Shown: one piece after another, positions 25,276-37,378 of the stretch
How positions within the stretch are numbered: position 1 is the first letter of the stretch
Layout: the number at the start of each line of letters is the position of its first letter
Source of the DNA: Dermacentor variabilis
Taxonomy: Eukaryota > Arthropoda > Arachnida > Ixodida > Ixodidae
Length of the DNA stretch: 64,000 nt
Assembly: GCF_050947875.1 (NCBI RefSeq)
Contig: NC_134574.1
Location: forward strand, 107,404,469-107,468,468
Direction of reading: 5' to 3'
Translations under genes and position numbers: made by a program
Notes under the pieces: generated by a model
What the model was told of the DNA's origin: nothing
The model's database searches: none
Seen by the model: the letters and a program-made list of their open reading frames with translations, nothing else

Positions 25276-25675
25276 ATGTCCGTTCTTTATGGTCTGTCTT
25301 TCTGTCTGTCATGTAGGCCATATCTGTTTTGTCTGTCATGTCCGTTCTTTATGGTTTGTCTGTCTGTCATGTAGGTCATTTCTGTTTTGTCTGTCATGTA
25401 AGTCATATCTATAAATACTTTGTTTAGCGCAAAACGACAGGCACAAGAAAGACGACCAGGTCATATCTATCTTGTCTGTCTGTTCTGTCCTGGCTGTTCA
25501 TCTTTCACGTCTTTTCGTTGTATTCTGCCTGTCTGTCATGTCTATTCTTCAAGTTAGGTCAGTCTGTCCTGTTCTGTTCAATCTGTCTATTCTGTTCTGC
25601 CTGTCTGTCTTCAAGATATCTATCCCGAAAATGTCCCACAAAATACATTGGCACACAAGTTAATTGTTTAGAAAA

Positions 25676-27468
25676 AGATCTTCCTATGAGTAGCGTGGCG
25701 CAAAAGTGCGTGTGCTACCAACGTATTTGCATAGCTCATTTGGTGTAGCATAGGTCGAAATTCGTGTTTTCTCGTGAAACGGTTGTCGGATTTCACTACT
25801 GCGCAATTTTCAATGGCAGAATTTCAACTTCGGTCATAAAGTGAACAATTAGAGATGCACAAATCGCGGAAGCAAAGGAATGATCTAACCAACTTTTTCG
25901 GAACTCATGTTCCGCGAGTCAAGTCCTCTTCTCCAAGAAAGTCGACGCAAAGGGGCGAATTTGTGTTGAGTGCCACTAAAAACAGATTAAAACTGACTTC
26001 AAATAAACTTGAAATCACTTTGAACTAAAGAGCCCCAGGATTCTCCCGAAGCTTTGGACGTCCACACCTATAAGCGCACATACCGCTAAACACCCGACCG
26101 CTATCTCTGTGGGAAAAGGAGCATCGTGTCCTATAGCGGCGTGCTTCGAGTCGGCGTTCTGCGCGACTGGAGCTGGGCGGCCGCAGCGGACCAGACGAGA
26201 ATTTTAAGACCCCGCTTTCAGAACACAGTGGTCCTTTTCGGGCTATATATATACCCGGCACACAGAAGAGTTCGTTTACGCTCCGCTTCTTGGCTTCCTC
26301 CGTTCGCGTCGGTGCTCCATGGAGTCCGCGTTGATCTTCGAGCGGGGCGCATGGTGTCTGCCACTTTATGGGCCCATGAAATTTTTTTGCCCCGCCGAAG
26401 ACAAGAATAGGCTGTGTGCACTGCACTCTGGCCCGTACTGTTCATACAAGGCGCCCAGACAGCTTTTTTTCTTCTTCTTCTTTTTTTTTTGTTACAGCAG
26501 TGCTGTACAGGAGAGCTTCACAATGGTTTTCGTGAGGCGGCGGCAGCAAAGTGTGGAAGTGTCCTCGGTGTCGAAGAGGCGCATTTTACAGAGCGGAGCC
26601 GGTGCAGCAAAGAGCAGCGCAGCATAGAGAGAAACATGCGTCGTACATAGTGGGGAGTATAAAAACACTGAACTAGCCAATAGCGAAGGATTAGAAAAAG
26701 ACTCGAGTATACCGGATTCTGTGAAGCTCATAATAGAAATATTTTGAAGCGCAATGTCACATAAACAAAAAGGGAACAGAAAAAAGAAAGAACAACACAG
26801 GGCTTCTACACATGGAATTTATCCCCCTTTAACCCTTCCCCGCGTGCTGGTTAGCCAACCGGAACTACCTCTGGTTAACCTCCCTGCCTTTCTATGCATC
26901 ATTTCTCTCTCTCTCTCTCTTCCCTTTTGTGTGTGCGCTCTTGTACTTCAAGATCCTTCTGTTGCAAACATGGAAAAAAAAAAGCTAGCCCAACTCTCTC
27001 TATATATATACATACATGGTGAAGCGTTCGAAAACTCTTGGTCAGATTCTGGGCATTGGCAAATCAGATCCACAGGATCTCCGAAAGGGTGTGCGAACGC
27101 ACGCTTATGCAGCGTCGCCATTTTTAAAGCGAAAGCTTTACTGACCGCGAACTTGAGATTTCACCGCGGCGATGCTCCGAGGAGGTACATGACGTCACCA
27201 CGCGCGCCTCGCCGCGGATATTTCTCTCTCTCTCTCTCGCTCCCTAGTCACTACTGCGCATGCGCCACTAGTAGCACCGAGCCACAGGTGTTCCGCCGCT
27301 GCGCAGCGCCGAGCCTTTTCGCCGCCGCCGTTTCGTATGGTCACACCGCGTTCCTCGTCGTTGCGCTCGCCTCCATTCGCTTCGCCAGCTGAGTAGCAGG
27401 CCTGATAACATGTAGGAGGATTGAAAAGGAGAGCTCGGGTGCGCCGCAACCACAGTTGAGGAGGCAGT
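25676..27468. other. No gene recognised
   Basis: Includes a TATATATACCC box at 26244-26254, T-runs near 26463-26490, and CT runs at 26907-26920 and 27224-27238. None of the ORFs shows a recognisable domain. Confidence 0.35.
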
Positions 27469-27615
27469 ATGGACGGCGACAATTATGATGAGTTGGAGGA
27501 GGCCTAGAATCGACATCGGAACGAGATGAAGAGGAAACGAATCGCCCAGGAAACAGACGAACAGCGCGCCGAACGACTGGCTAAACGCCGCAACACAGCT
27601 AGACAACCAGACTAA
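27469..27615 (+). CDS. Short Arg-rich repeat-family ORF (broken)
   Basis: The frame begins MDGDNYDELEEA, meets a TAG, and continues NRHRNEMKRKRIAQETDEQR then AERLAKRRNTARQPD and a stop. The ETDEQRAERLAKRR repeat is like the leader segment of rolling-circle or other multicopy tick elements, but I cannot name the family. It is probably non-functional. Confidence 0.35.
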
Positions 27616-30409
27616 CCTGGGCTTGTAATCAAGATTAACCAAGGCTAACCATGCTATGCCTTAGCTTTTGCTACGTATGTCCTGGCAAAGCCGAGCTAAG
27701 CCACTGCCATTTCTTTATGTGTGCGTTGCTTAGATTTGCATACATCTTCGAACATGATTCGCGATAGGCCGATTATTGTGGGCTAGCAGTGCCATCTAAG
27801 TGCTGCACCCTATAAATAGTGTAAACGCTAAAAAAGAAGTTCCCGAAGGGCGATGTGCTAAGACCGGTCAGCGGGCGACGGTTTAATATGGCTATTGCGA
27901 GCATTCGCTCTGTGTGACACTGCGTCGAAGAAGAAATGCCGGCATTTGTAGCTTGTCACGTCGTAAAACGAGGCCATCGTATAATGAATCATGTGCAAAA
28001 CATTTATTTACGTCACGCTTTGGTCGTATGACTGCGATCGGCAGGCCGTGCGAAGTTTAGGGCATGGTTAGAAGCCGCTTAGCGCAGTCAGTGACTAGGG
28101 GCGGCATCCTCCAAGGTAAAATCGATCCGTGGGCAGCATTCGAGCTGCATCCAATCCACTTATTCTTATTGCTCTCCATTACCATCCTTAAAACGTCACA
28201 CTTTCCGAGTGCTGGGCATGGCAGCGCCAAGTTCATATTTGAGTGACAGTCCGGTCAACAAGAATGACTTGCTGTTCATTACGTGTGCTAGAACTACCGC
28301 AGCCTTTTTATGTTTATGCTCGTTTATGCGACTATAGGAAGCTGTAGTCGTGCCTTCACGCCTGTTTTGACCCTAAGCCACAGGCCTAGCCAGATCTATA
28401 AGATGACATGCCACTTTGTGCGAGTGTCGCATTCAGTACTTGTGTATGTGCACGCACGTGCGAGCGAGCGTTCGTGCGTAGGTGTTTTTGTGCGCTACTT
28501 GAACCATAGGGCCATAGCACAGACATTCCTGCTGGAGCCGCCACCTGTGTGTCTATGTTATGGAATTCGTCACAACATCAACCGTACTTCGAGCTGGTGT
28601 TCCATCGAAAGCGTGAAACAGTCTGCGAATGAAAAAGGAAGACGACATTAATTTATGAAGAGTTCTGTAATGGCAAACGAAAATAAATCTTCGCAGTATA
28701 TGAAGAACATCGTGTTCCTCTATTCCATCCCGGGGCCACAAAGTTTCCGAAGCCGTTGGTCTGCAGACGTTCAGAACTATAGAATCTCAGCAGCAAGCAG
28801 AAGCCCAGCAACACCGTGCTGAATCATGTAGTTGACTACTTTTTAAATCTTTACTTAGCTCTATAAATCCATCTTATAGCTGTGAAACGCATCCTTCAGC
28901 GCAGTCTCAACGTGAACTCGGAGAGTGATAATGAAATTAACCATATATACGTGTAGTTTTCTCTCAAATAACTGTCAAGCAGAAGCTCCTGTATGTGCCA
29001 GCCATACGTTCTTTCTGGGACTCTCCGTTGTACATCTATGTCGTCACCCTTTTCAACACATTCACATTGTCCGCTTTCTTGGCCCGCAGTGCATTTAAAA
29101 GAAGGCGAACCAAAAAAAGGCAACATCAAAATTTAAAAAAAAACTATAAAATGCGTAAAGCAAGATGCACACACGTGTAATCTGATTTGAAGTGCCCCCC
29201 CCCCCCCTTCTGCTGCCTCCATCACGGGAAAACTTTGACACAGCGGGAAGAACGGTTCATTTCAAACGTCGGCGACAGAACTGATATCCTGATTGCCGAT
29301 CAGTGGTCTACAGAAAGAAGTTTTATCTAACTGCGTAACTTAACACATTATTACTTCTCTAAACTCTTCTTTCTCACACATCTGCACACCTAACTTGATC
29401 AATTTCTGTACGAACGTGAAATGTAGTAGACCAGATGTTGTGCGCGAAGTCTTTTACATCAACAAGCCTGTAAAACACGTTTCGCAAGCACAGCTTTGCG
29501 TGCGCATTAAAACATTACCTTAGCATGCAGAGTTGCATTGTTTCATAAATTCTGGCAACACCACTTTATTTTATGACAAAAATAACACCGGTCATCGTTC
29601 ATTATGTCGCATGGATGCACGACCGCCTCTGTCGTTCTGGTATTTGTTCGCTTTAGACTGCACTTCTTTCCAGCACTGGCGAGATCAGGATGCAGCTTCA
29701 GCAACAGGGATGAAGTGTTTTGTTCACAGGAGAAATTGCCCTGCGCGTAAATTTTGCGTGGATTCGCGGGCTTCTTTCACACTCGGAAAAACACCTTTAT
29801 GTAGCACGTATTGAGCAACAGAGAGCTGCGTCGGGAATTTTTCATGTCGCTCTACGATTTTCCCATCGACACTTTTCATCTAGTTACAATATCTGAGAAG
29901 TTGATTAAATAATTGATACCAAATGCAATTAGGCAGAACGCAAAAAAATAATCATAGTATCTCCAAGCGACGTCAAACGGCATTGCCTTAATTGGTTCTG
30001 TCTAGCTATGTGACATTTGCATATTTTTTTAATATCTTGGTGCAGGATAGTTGGGACGCCCTGTACACGTAGCGCTGAATACAGGGCGATTGGTGCGTTG
30101 CGTAGCCTACTATGCATGCATATTTAACCGGAACCGTCCATAGGTAGAACAACTTTGCACAGAGTCGCATTATCGAGTTGCATTGTAGAGTTGAATTGTG
30201 GAATTGCATTGTAGAGTTGCAGTAGTCACGTGCCTGGGTGCGTTTTGACATGACGAAACAAAAATTGAACGAATCTCTGCAGGCTTCGCTGCAAATGACT
30301 TGTAAGCGTAGTAGCGGGGTAGCGCTATGTCAGTACGTCACGGCACGCAAGAATAATTTATTGCACATTACATTGGTTAGAAGGGTACTGGCATGGGCTA
30401 GTTGATAAT
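27616..30409. other. No gene recognised
   Basis: Nearly 2.8 kb without a recognisable coding domain, RNA gene or repeat family; C-run at 29196-29207. Open frames are short and mixed. Confidence 0.4.
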
Positions 30410-30575
30410 GTCCGATAAATGTTATTTGCTCACCACTTGAAACGAGGACTAGGAAACGACGGACACAAGCATAAGCGTTCAAATTGTTGCAATGGTAAGG
30501 AGTCGAGCGGTTTTACACATACATAAGTGTGATGTAACGTGAAAAACATCATAAAATATGCATTTGTCATGAAGA
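30410..30575 (+). mobile_element. Penelope-like terminal fragment, plus orientation
   Basis: It matches, inverted, 31895-32063 over about 160 bases (ATAAATGTTATTTGC ... CCACTTGAAACGAGG then CTAGGAAACGAC.GACACAAG). That other copy belongs to a Penelope-like element with a GIY-YIG domain, so this fragment is inferred to be the same family. Confidence 0.65.
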
Positions 30576-30613
30576 AAACAGACTTCCACACGTGTATTCG
30601 CAGTAGCAAGATG

Positions 30614-31420
30614 GTGTTATGATTGGGGGCTCAATCCCATCTATCGTGATCCGTTGTCAAGATTGGAGTCGGGCATGAATTAGAAGGTAGCTGGTCCATG
30701 CCGTCGTCCAACTTATCCACGCTGAGGACGTTGATGAAGGGAAGGACTGCTTCTCATCGAGAACGAGGAATATGGGTTTATTTCCAGTATTTATATCAGT
30801 CTAGCATGACTGTTTGAGAAAGTACATCAGTCTAACATGACTGCTTGAGAGAGAGTCTCAGTCCAACATGACTGCTTAAGAAAAAGTGTGTCGAGCATCC
30901 GCACAACAGTGGTTTTTAAACACTCGGTCCTCTCCCGATACAAGGTGATGCGAACGTTCGTTTAGTCATCGCAAACTAGCCGCCTCCCCGCGGCACGGTT
31001 TACACACACACACGCATACACACACGTGTTTACGGTCCGAAACCGACACCACACGAATTTCATAGAACTCGGAGCCGTTCCGGGTAGCGCGTTGTCTTGC
31101 GTCTCGGTCGGTGCGTGGGAAGGAGTGTCCGTCGGCGTTCCCGCGGCAGCTCCCCCGCTCGTAGGAGACCAGGTCCGCTTTGTCGTGTTGCGCACAAAGC
31201 CTGCTTCGTCGAACTCCTTCAGTCACAACGCATCCTAGCTGAACCGACGGAGAGTGGAGGATGCGCGTATTAGTATCGACACAAAGTCGACTTCGCCACG
31301 CCGTGGCTAGAGGTTGGCGGCGATGCTCCCGAGATGTTGCTTCCACAGTCGCAACTGGTTGGCAAAACTTGCACTGCAGCTGGCCGTTCTTACCAATGGC
31401 TAGTTAAATTCTAAATAATA
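30614..31420 (+). mobile_element. Possible LTR or retroelement fragment
   Basis: The sequence changes abruptly at TGTTATGATTGGGGGCTCAA, a plausible 5' end of an LTR (TG start), and continues for about 800 bases with a GC-rich second half. It holds a three-copy minisatellite at 30796-30887. I found no matching second LTR in the window and could not fix the right end, so it may be a solo LTR or something else. Confidence 0.25.
30796..30887. repeat. Minisatellite, 3 x about 30 bp
   Basis: Three imperfect copies of CAGTCTAACATGACTGCTTG followed by an AGA-rich spacer. Confidence 0.85.
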
Positions 31421-31489
31421 GGTATCAGACCCAAGTCATATATGTCGATGGTCTACGCATCTGTCGATCAACTTTTGTAAAATTCGGCT

Positions 31490-32350
31490 CCACTAGGGAT
31501 AACTAAGCTCTTTTTGATATAGTCGCAAAGAAGCCACGCTGACAAAGTTTTTCCCAAGGCGAAAAATTTCTGCCGCTTCAATCATCACTCGTGCCGCCTA
31601 ATTGTTGTTCCTGGCTACAACCTTGCAGTCGCTCAATCACGGCCAACAACCGCACTCCCGTCAGTACAAACCCAGATACACTTGCAGAGCCCTGTGTACA
31701 TTAGTTTCATGTTCCCAAAGCCAGATCGTTCAGGCATCTGCCCGTTTGGCCTATGTGCTTTTTCCCGCCGTCAAGCGGGATTGCATATACCACCTTTTTC
31801 TGCGCATCCCACGTACTGATTCCTGCGGCTGTTTGTGCATGTCTTCTTGCTCGTTCTGCTGTCCCCCTTTACCTTACATAGTGACGCTAACTTTTGGGGA
31901 GCCACATGTATGGCAAATGAATATTTTATTATGTCTTTTATGTAACGTCACACTTATGTATGCATAAAACCACTCGACTCGCTACCATTAAAATCAGTTG
32001 AAAGTTTGCGCTTGTGTCTGTCGTTTCCTAGCCCTCGTTTCAAGTGGTGCGCAAATAACATTTATAACGAATTCATATTGTTGTCGTGAATGGCACAACT
32101 TTCGACATTGATACATTCTGTAAAGGTCATCCGGTGCTAGCTTCATCACACTTCGAACAAGGTTTCGTGTCAATCTTGGTCTTTTGCTGTTGTCCAGATT
32201 TGTTTTGCATGCCGAGTGAATAATAAACGGTGCTGACGTTTTCTTCTGTAGATATAGCTTCAAGCAGGAGGCTGTGTTAGCACGAAGAACTCTGGGTAAA
32301 ATAAGTCGCACTGCAGCATCCTTTCGGCTTGAGTGCAGTGCCTTCATTAT
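31490..32350 (-). pseudogene. Penelope-like retroelement, GIY-YIG portion
   Basis: Read on the minus strand, 31830-31690 encodes CAEKVVYAIPLDGGKKHIGQ then TGRCLND, the GIY-YIG nuclease motif typical of Penelope-like elements (xIGQTGRCLNDRL). It is preceded by a basic stretch (KGDSRTSKKTC). The upstream minus frame (31994-32347) looks like the C-terminal RT/linker part of the ORF but I could not match its motifs. Stops and frameshifts follow the nuclease. Penelope-like elements insert using this nuclease and an RT distinct from LINE RTs. This copy is dead. Confidence 0.75.
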
Positions 32351-32362
32351 TTAGGTTTATAA

Positions 32363-32385
32363 CCCCCCCCCCCCCCCCCCCCCCA
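32363..32385. repeat. Poly-C run
   Basis: About 23 consecutive C residues; may also mark an assembly-sensitive site. Confidence 0.95.
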
Positions 32386-32925
32386 GTTAGGAAATAATCT
32401 TAAACTTTAAGTTTGCAGTGCAACTGCATAACAAAAAAAGGTAATCTTTACAAAAAACATATTGACAGACTGAACAAATGTGTCTAAAAAAAGTCTAGGG
32501 CAATCTTGGGGGTTTCTTCATCCAATTTATGGGAAAGCTAGATTCCGAGATTGGCAGCATTGTCCAGTTGTGCAGTTGGACTGGACTCGTTGGAACACTT
32601 TATTTGGGTTAGTCGCAGTGGCCACGGTGTCGGGCGTAGCTCTTGAGGTGAGCGGCCCAGCTCTCCCAGGTGCAGGAAAGGTATGGCTAGATGTTGGCAC
32701 GGGTTCGAACACGAAGAGAACAGAGTACTCCGGAGCGTTCCCAGTAAGTGCGCAATGGCTTGGGTTATTTGCCACATACCTGGCACATGGATTTACTCGC
32801 TTTGTTCTCAGTCTAATGTTGATAGCGTGTGAGTGTTCGTGCCTGGCTTGTAAGAGAGAGATATATAGAAGTGTTTATTATGAGAGAAGAGCTGAGCGGT
32901 TGGCCTGAATCAATGTTCTTACCTG
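32386..32925. other. No gene recognised
   Basis: Plus frame 32480-32908 contains no recognised domain. Confidence 0.4.
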
Positions 32926-33267
32926 CTACTCGGCGTTGGAGGAAGGGGAATGGGTGAAGAAAGAAAGAATAGAGAAGATGTTGGTTATGAGGATGAAGAT
33001 GGTGGTGAAAATCTTGCATGCTCCAAGACTATTCAGTCTCTTCTCCAGTCCGCTCTTATACAAAAATTTGTTGAGAGGCTTCAGGCTATCAGGTTGATGA
33101 TGAGGATCAGGTGAAGGTCCCAATAGAACCTTTTCAGTTCATGGTGCCGCGACAAATTTTGGCAAGATGTTTGTCAGCGATTTTCTCTGTAGATCAATTC
33201 GCGGGCATATGCACAAGAGGTGTTCTGTCGCCTCACGGATACCACATCCTTCACAATTCGGACTAGA

Positions 33268-33811
33268 CAATGAAATCAATAACCAAAATTAAAACTGGGA
33301 ACAAAGAATTAATGAGAAATTATGTATATCTATAAATACAGAAACTAATATTCAAACTAATTAATATTACATTACATCATTTTATTGGAGTTTTTCATGT
33401 ACCGAGCACAGTATAACATAACCTTATATTAATTTATAAAGGTTTTAATTATCGACAGAAATGGAATTGCAAACAGCATACAAAAACAATTTAAAAATAA
33501 AATAGGCGATCACTTGCCTCTCGAAGTTTGCTTAAAGATATATTCAAAGCCTTTTCCGGGTAAACAACAAAAACCCAGAAGCATTGAAGAATGACAGCAT
33601 CTCTAACGAAGAATAAGCCCCTAACATGACAAGCAAGAAGCAGGAAGCCAGAAGACAAGACAGCCAAGAACCTAGAAACTATACAAGTAAAACGAGTACC
33701 AATCAAAGAATATTCAAATAAACGCCGCTGAATTCCTTGTGCGTTCCCTTGGTCGTGGCCAGCCGGATAGTAGCTGTACCACCTTCACCTCTCTCTCTCT
33801 TTTCTTTCAGT

Positions 33812-33892
<81 letters not shown>

Positions 33893-34008
33893 TTTCTCAC
33901 TATCCCGTTATACTTAGTGGCACGTGGGGGGCCTCCTTTTCTATTATTTATTTTTTTATTTATCATATTTTTTACAGCTATCTAATTTTTTGTCCCACTT
34001 TAACGTAC
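33268..34008. mobile_element. 0.74 kb insertion into the LINE, unclassified
   Basis: It lies between LINE coding for HLIGQVD (right side, about 34010) and SPNCEGCGIREATEH (left side, about 33265), which would be adjacent in an intact LINE. The insert is AT-rich and holds a long TA run. No terminal repeats, protein or clear target-site duplication could be read. Confidence 0.6.
33814..33888. repeat. (TA)n microsatellite
   Basis: About 37 TA units within the insertion at 33268-34008. Confidence 0.97.
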
Positions 34009-34110
34009 GTCCACCTGGCCAATGAGATGAAGCTGGCGCCTGGTGAAGGCCACACCTAATCGTAATCTGTGCAGCAAGCTTGCATTGTACCTTTTCATGC
34101 TGGGTGGCAT

Positions 34111-34480
34111 TCATATTTTCATCTCTGCGTCGAGTTCATGAAAGTGGCCATGACGATGATCTGGCGAGACCCAATATACTGCAGTATTATCGCACAGAAG
34201 TCTGTACACTAGGGCATTAGTGTCTGGTCGTGAAAATGGGCTGGACACTGGTGTGGCAATAATGTGGGCAATCTTTGTCTCCGCGTCGGCAAGCTCATTT
34301 CCATGTAAGCCATAGTGCCCCAGAATCCACTGAAGCATTATGTAATGGGCACCTCTTAGGACGACATCGTATGATTCGATCACCTCTTGAACAAAGACAT
34401 AGTAAGGTCCTCGTCTAAGTGCAGAATCTATCATTTGAAGTGCGGCTTGGAATCGCAAGATATAGTCCAAGTCTGGTGCG
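34111..34480 (-). pseudogene. LINE RNase H domain remnant
   Basis: The minus frame reads VLRGAHYIMLQWILGHYGLH then GNELADAETKIAH. This is the C-terminal RNase H motif (WxxGHxGxxGNExAD). Frame continues to a stop at 34111. It removes the RNA template strand during LINE replication; here it is part of a dead copy. Confidence 0.82.
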
Positions 34481-34987
34481 ACTTCATCGATATATAACGA
34501 ATTGCCTCCAGAATGGCAACAATCTCTGTGGCCGTTATGTAGTTAGGTGGCCGAAATGGAAGCGCTTACTTGTCTTCATATTCGGTATTACGAATGCCGC
34601 GGTTGAAGTGGTTGTTAACACCGACCCGTCAGTAAATATATGTATGGAAGCGGCGTATTCTTCAGGTATATGGGTAAAGTCGGTTGTTTAAGTCCACATG
34701 AGGGTATACGTGATTTTTTTCCTATGTCTGGTAATAGATAGGTTCACCACAGATGTTGAAAAGTCCACGCCAGTACGGCCGCTGCTTTTGCCGTTGGAAA
34801 CCCTGAGGGAAGGACGCTCGCATGACGCGCAAGAGATTCCGAGAAAGTGCTGTCTGGACGTAGAATGCGAATCGTCGATAGAGGGTGACGTTCAGGGCGG
34901 GTCAATAGCCAAAGATATACCGTTAAAGGTTCGCATGAGAGATAAGTGTCTATAGGAGGTACACGTGCTTCTGCAATCACGCCCTTT

Positions 34988-36003
34988 GTCGAAGTGCAGC
35001 GTGGCAGGCCAAGACATGCTCTCAGTGCTTGGGATTGTAAGCTCTCCAGTGTGCGTAGGAAGGAGGGGCGAATGTTCGTAATAATTGGTAAACTGCATCG
35101 TAGGTGGCCTACGAAGAGTGATTCATATAACCGGAGGAATGATCTCTCTGGCGGGCCCTACGCTCTGGCGGGCCCTACTCTCTGGCGGGCCTATATATAT
35201 TTAGGCATGTGTATGAAGCTGCTTAATTTGGACTTGAGCATCGATACTTGCTTAGACCAGGACATGTTTCGGCCAATCATCACTCCCAGAAATATTTGGT
35301 GCGTTACGTACGGTAGGGCTACGTCGTTAATCGTATATGTCGAAGTGCAGCGTGGCAGGCCAAGACATGCTCTCAGTGCTTGGGATTGTAAGCTCTCCAG
35401 TGTGCGTAGGAAGGAGGGGCGAATGTTCGTAATAATTGGTAAACTGCATCGTAGGTGGCCTACGAAGAGTGATTCATATAACCGGAGGAATGATCTCTCT
35501 GGCGGGCCCTACTCTCTGGCGGGCCTATATATATTTAGGCATGTGTATGAAGCTGCTTAATTTGGACTTGAGCATCGATACTTGCTTAGACCAGGACATG
35601 TTTCGGCCAATCATCACTCCCAGAAATATTTGGTGCGTTACGTACGGTAGGGCTACGTCGTTAATCGTATATGTCGAAGTGCAGCGTGGCAGGCCAAGAC
35701 ATGCTCTCAGTGCTTGGGATTGTAAGCTCTCCAGTGTGCGTAGGAAGGAGGGGCGAATGTTCGTAATAATTGGTAAACTGCATCGTAGGTGGCCTACGAA
35801 GAGTGATTCATATAACCGGAGGAATGATCTCTCTGGCGGGCCCTACTCTCTGGCGGGCCTATATATATTTAGGCATGTGTATGAAGCTGCTTAATTTGGA
35901 CTTGAGCATCGATACTTGCTTAGACCAGGACATGTTTCGGCCAATCATCACTCCCAGAAATATTTGGTGCGTTACGTACGGTAGGGCTACGTCGTTAATC
36001 GTA
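34988..36003. repeat. Threefold tandem repeat inside the LINE
   Basis: Units are 34988-35338 (351 bp), 35339-35672 (334 bp) and 35673-36003 (331 bp). Each starts GTCGAAGTGCAGCGTGGCAG and ends ACGTCGTTAATCGTA. They are almost identical. The first has an extra 17 bases from a duplicated CTCTGGCGGGCCCTA motif. Units of 334 are not a multiple of three, so they break the frame. Minus-strand coding is the RT C-terminal region (DVALPYVTHQIFLGVMI). Confidence 0.96.
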
Positions 36004-36080
36004 CTCTGGTAGCGGTGCATCTCTTTGCGTGTAAATTCAAGGGCCGCACACTTCTCAGGTGCCAATTGTAGACCTCGCTG

Positions 36081-36998
36081 CTACAAATACTTCGAGGTGA
36101 CCGACACTGTGCGTTGCAGTCTTGCACGAAGTTGTGGCCGCGAATCACCAGAAGCCGATATGCAAATATCGCCAGCGTATAGGCTCATGCTGGTAGTCCT
36201 TGGCACTATATCAGCGAGTCCAATAAGGGTTATATTGAACAGCGTAGGCACAAGTATGCCTCCTTGAGGAACGCCACGGCTAACTTGATGAAGACTGGTC
36301 TCCCCATCTGTCGTCGCCATAAATATGGTCTGGCCTGTAAGTTGGTTCATTAAACACTGAAACATGCTACCTCCGATTCCTAACTCCTCAAGTGCGTCAA
36401 GAATGACGCCATGCAAAACATTGTCATATGGACTCTTGACGTCCAAAAAGAATTCTCCTGACAAGCGTCGACGCTTCTTATCCTGTTCAATGGTTAACAC
36501 CAAGTCAATCACGCTGTCAGTTGAGGATCTTTCTTTGCGAAAACCCGCCATCATGTTTGGCTAAATGTTGTGCTTGTTGAGAAACCACACTAGCCTTGTC
36601 AGTGCCATTCTCTCCATGATCTTGCCCACGCAGCTTGCTTGGGCAATGTATCTGTAGGGAGATGTGGCATGAGGTGTCTTGCCAGGCTTCAGATGCGCTG
36701 CAGTATGACTGGTTTTCCATTTCTCCGGCACAGTGCCTGAGCTCCACGATGCAGTGAAGAGGGAGAGGAGAACAGTGCGTGCATCTTCTCTCAGAGAATG
36801 CAGCGCAGCGTATGTCGTACCATCTGGTCCCGCCACTGATGATCTTCGAGATGAAGCCAGTGCAGCGTCCAGTTCTTGCATCGTGAACATGATGTCAAGA
36901 CGGTCGTATGTGTATGGTGGGCCTTGTCGGTCGATTGTTGAATGTGGGCCAGAAACTACAGCCACAATCATTTTGCAGTAGTCATCTGCAATCTCCAC
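36081..36998 (-). pseudogene. LINE reverse transcriptase, broken
   Basis: The first frame (36998-36561) contains VAGPDGTTYAALHSL, VPEKWKTSHTAAHLKPGK and SPYRYIAQASCVGKIMERM, RT blocks 1-3. The second (36554-36081) contains AGFRKERSSTDSVIDLVL, GEFFLDVKSPYDNVLHGVIL and VSRGVPQGGILVPTLFN. The catalytic box reads YAGDICI where YADD is expected, so one active-site aspartate has been lost to Gly. A stop at 36559 separates the halves. Inactive. Confidence 0.85.
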
Positions 36999-37378
36999 CT
37001 CTCATCTACATTGTACCACTTCCAGAGCCCGGAATAGGTACTTTTCTTGAGGGGGAGATCGTAAGCAGCGCATTACTTGTCATATTTTACAGAGTGGTTT
37101 GCAAGGAACAAGAGAAGTACAATATCCCCTCCAGCGCTTAGTGCCCAGTTTGTCAAAATGCCGACGGACATGTCGTTGAGCACGGCGACAGATAGTGCGG
37201 TCTGCGGTACATTTCGTTCTTTGGTATTTCAAGTGGTAAGAGAGGTACCTAGAGAAAATGTCGCCGTGATGATATTCTGGCATGGCAGCCAGTCTCCAGT
37301 GCAGCCTTTTTATTAGCTCTTTATCTGCGCCTTTGAACGCCCTTGTGGGGTTTAATAAAGTTGGTTTTGATTAGACTG

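Larger units (their letters stand above)
32926..37378 (-). mobile_element. I/R1-type LINE with RNase H, degraded and interrupted
   Basis: Reading down from 37378 on the minus strand: a pre-RT linker (RRAQRHVRRHFDKLGTKRWR), RT blocks (36998-36081), a connection domain, RNase H (about 34480-34120), then HRLRLGVAFTRRQLHLIGQV near 34030. The C-terminal zinc block CEGCGIREATEHLLCICP follows at about 33260. Ending domain order RT-RNase H-zinc is typical of the I/R1 group. A 0.74 kb insertion at 33268-34008 separates the last two blocks, and a threefold tandem repeat occupies 34988-36003. The ORF has many frameshifts; no endonuclease domain remains, so it is 5'-truncated. Confidence 0.88.

Noticed and set aside
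26244..26330. TATA box and core promoter
   Set aside because: TATATATA is present but no supported downstream gene exists.
34946..35894. Plus-strand ORFs of 204 and 152 residues
   Set aside because: Antisense shadow of the threefold LINE repeat; the minus strand carries the RT motifs.
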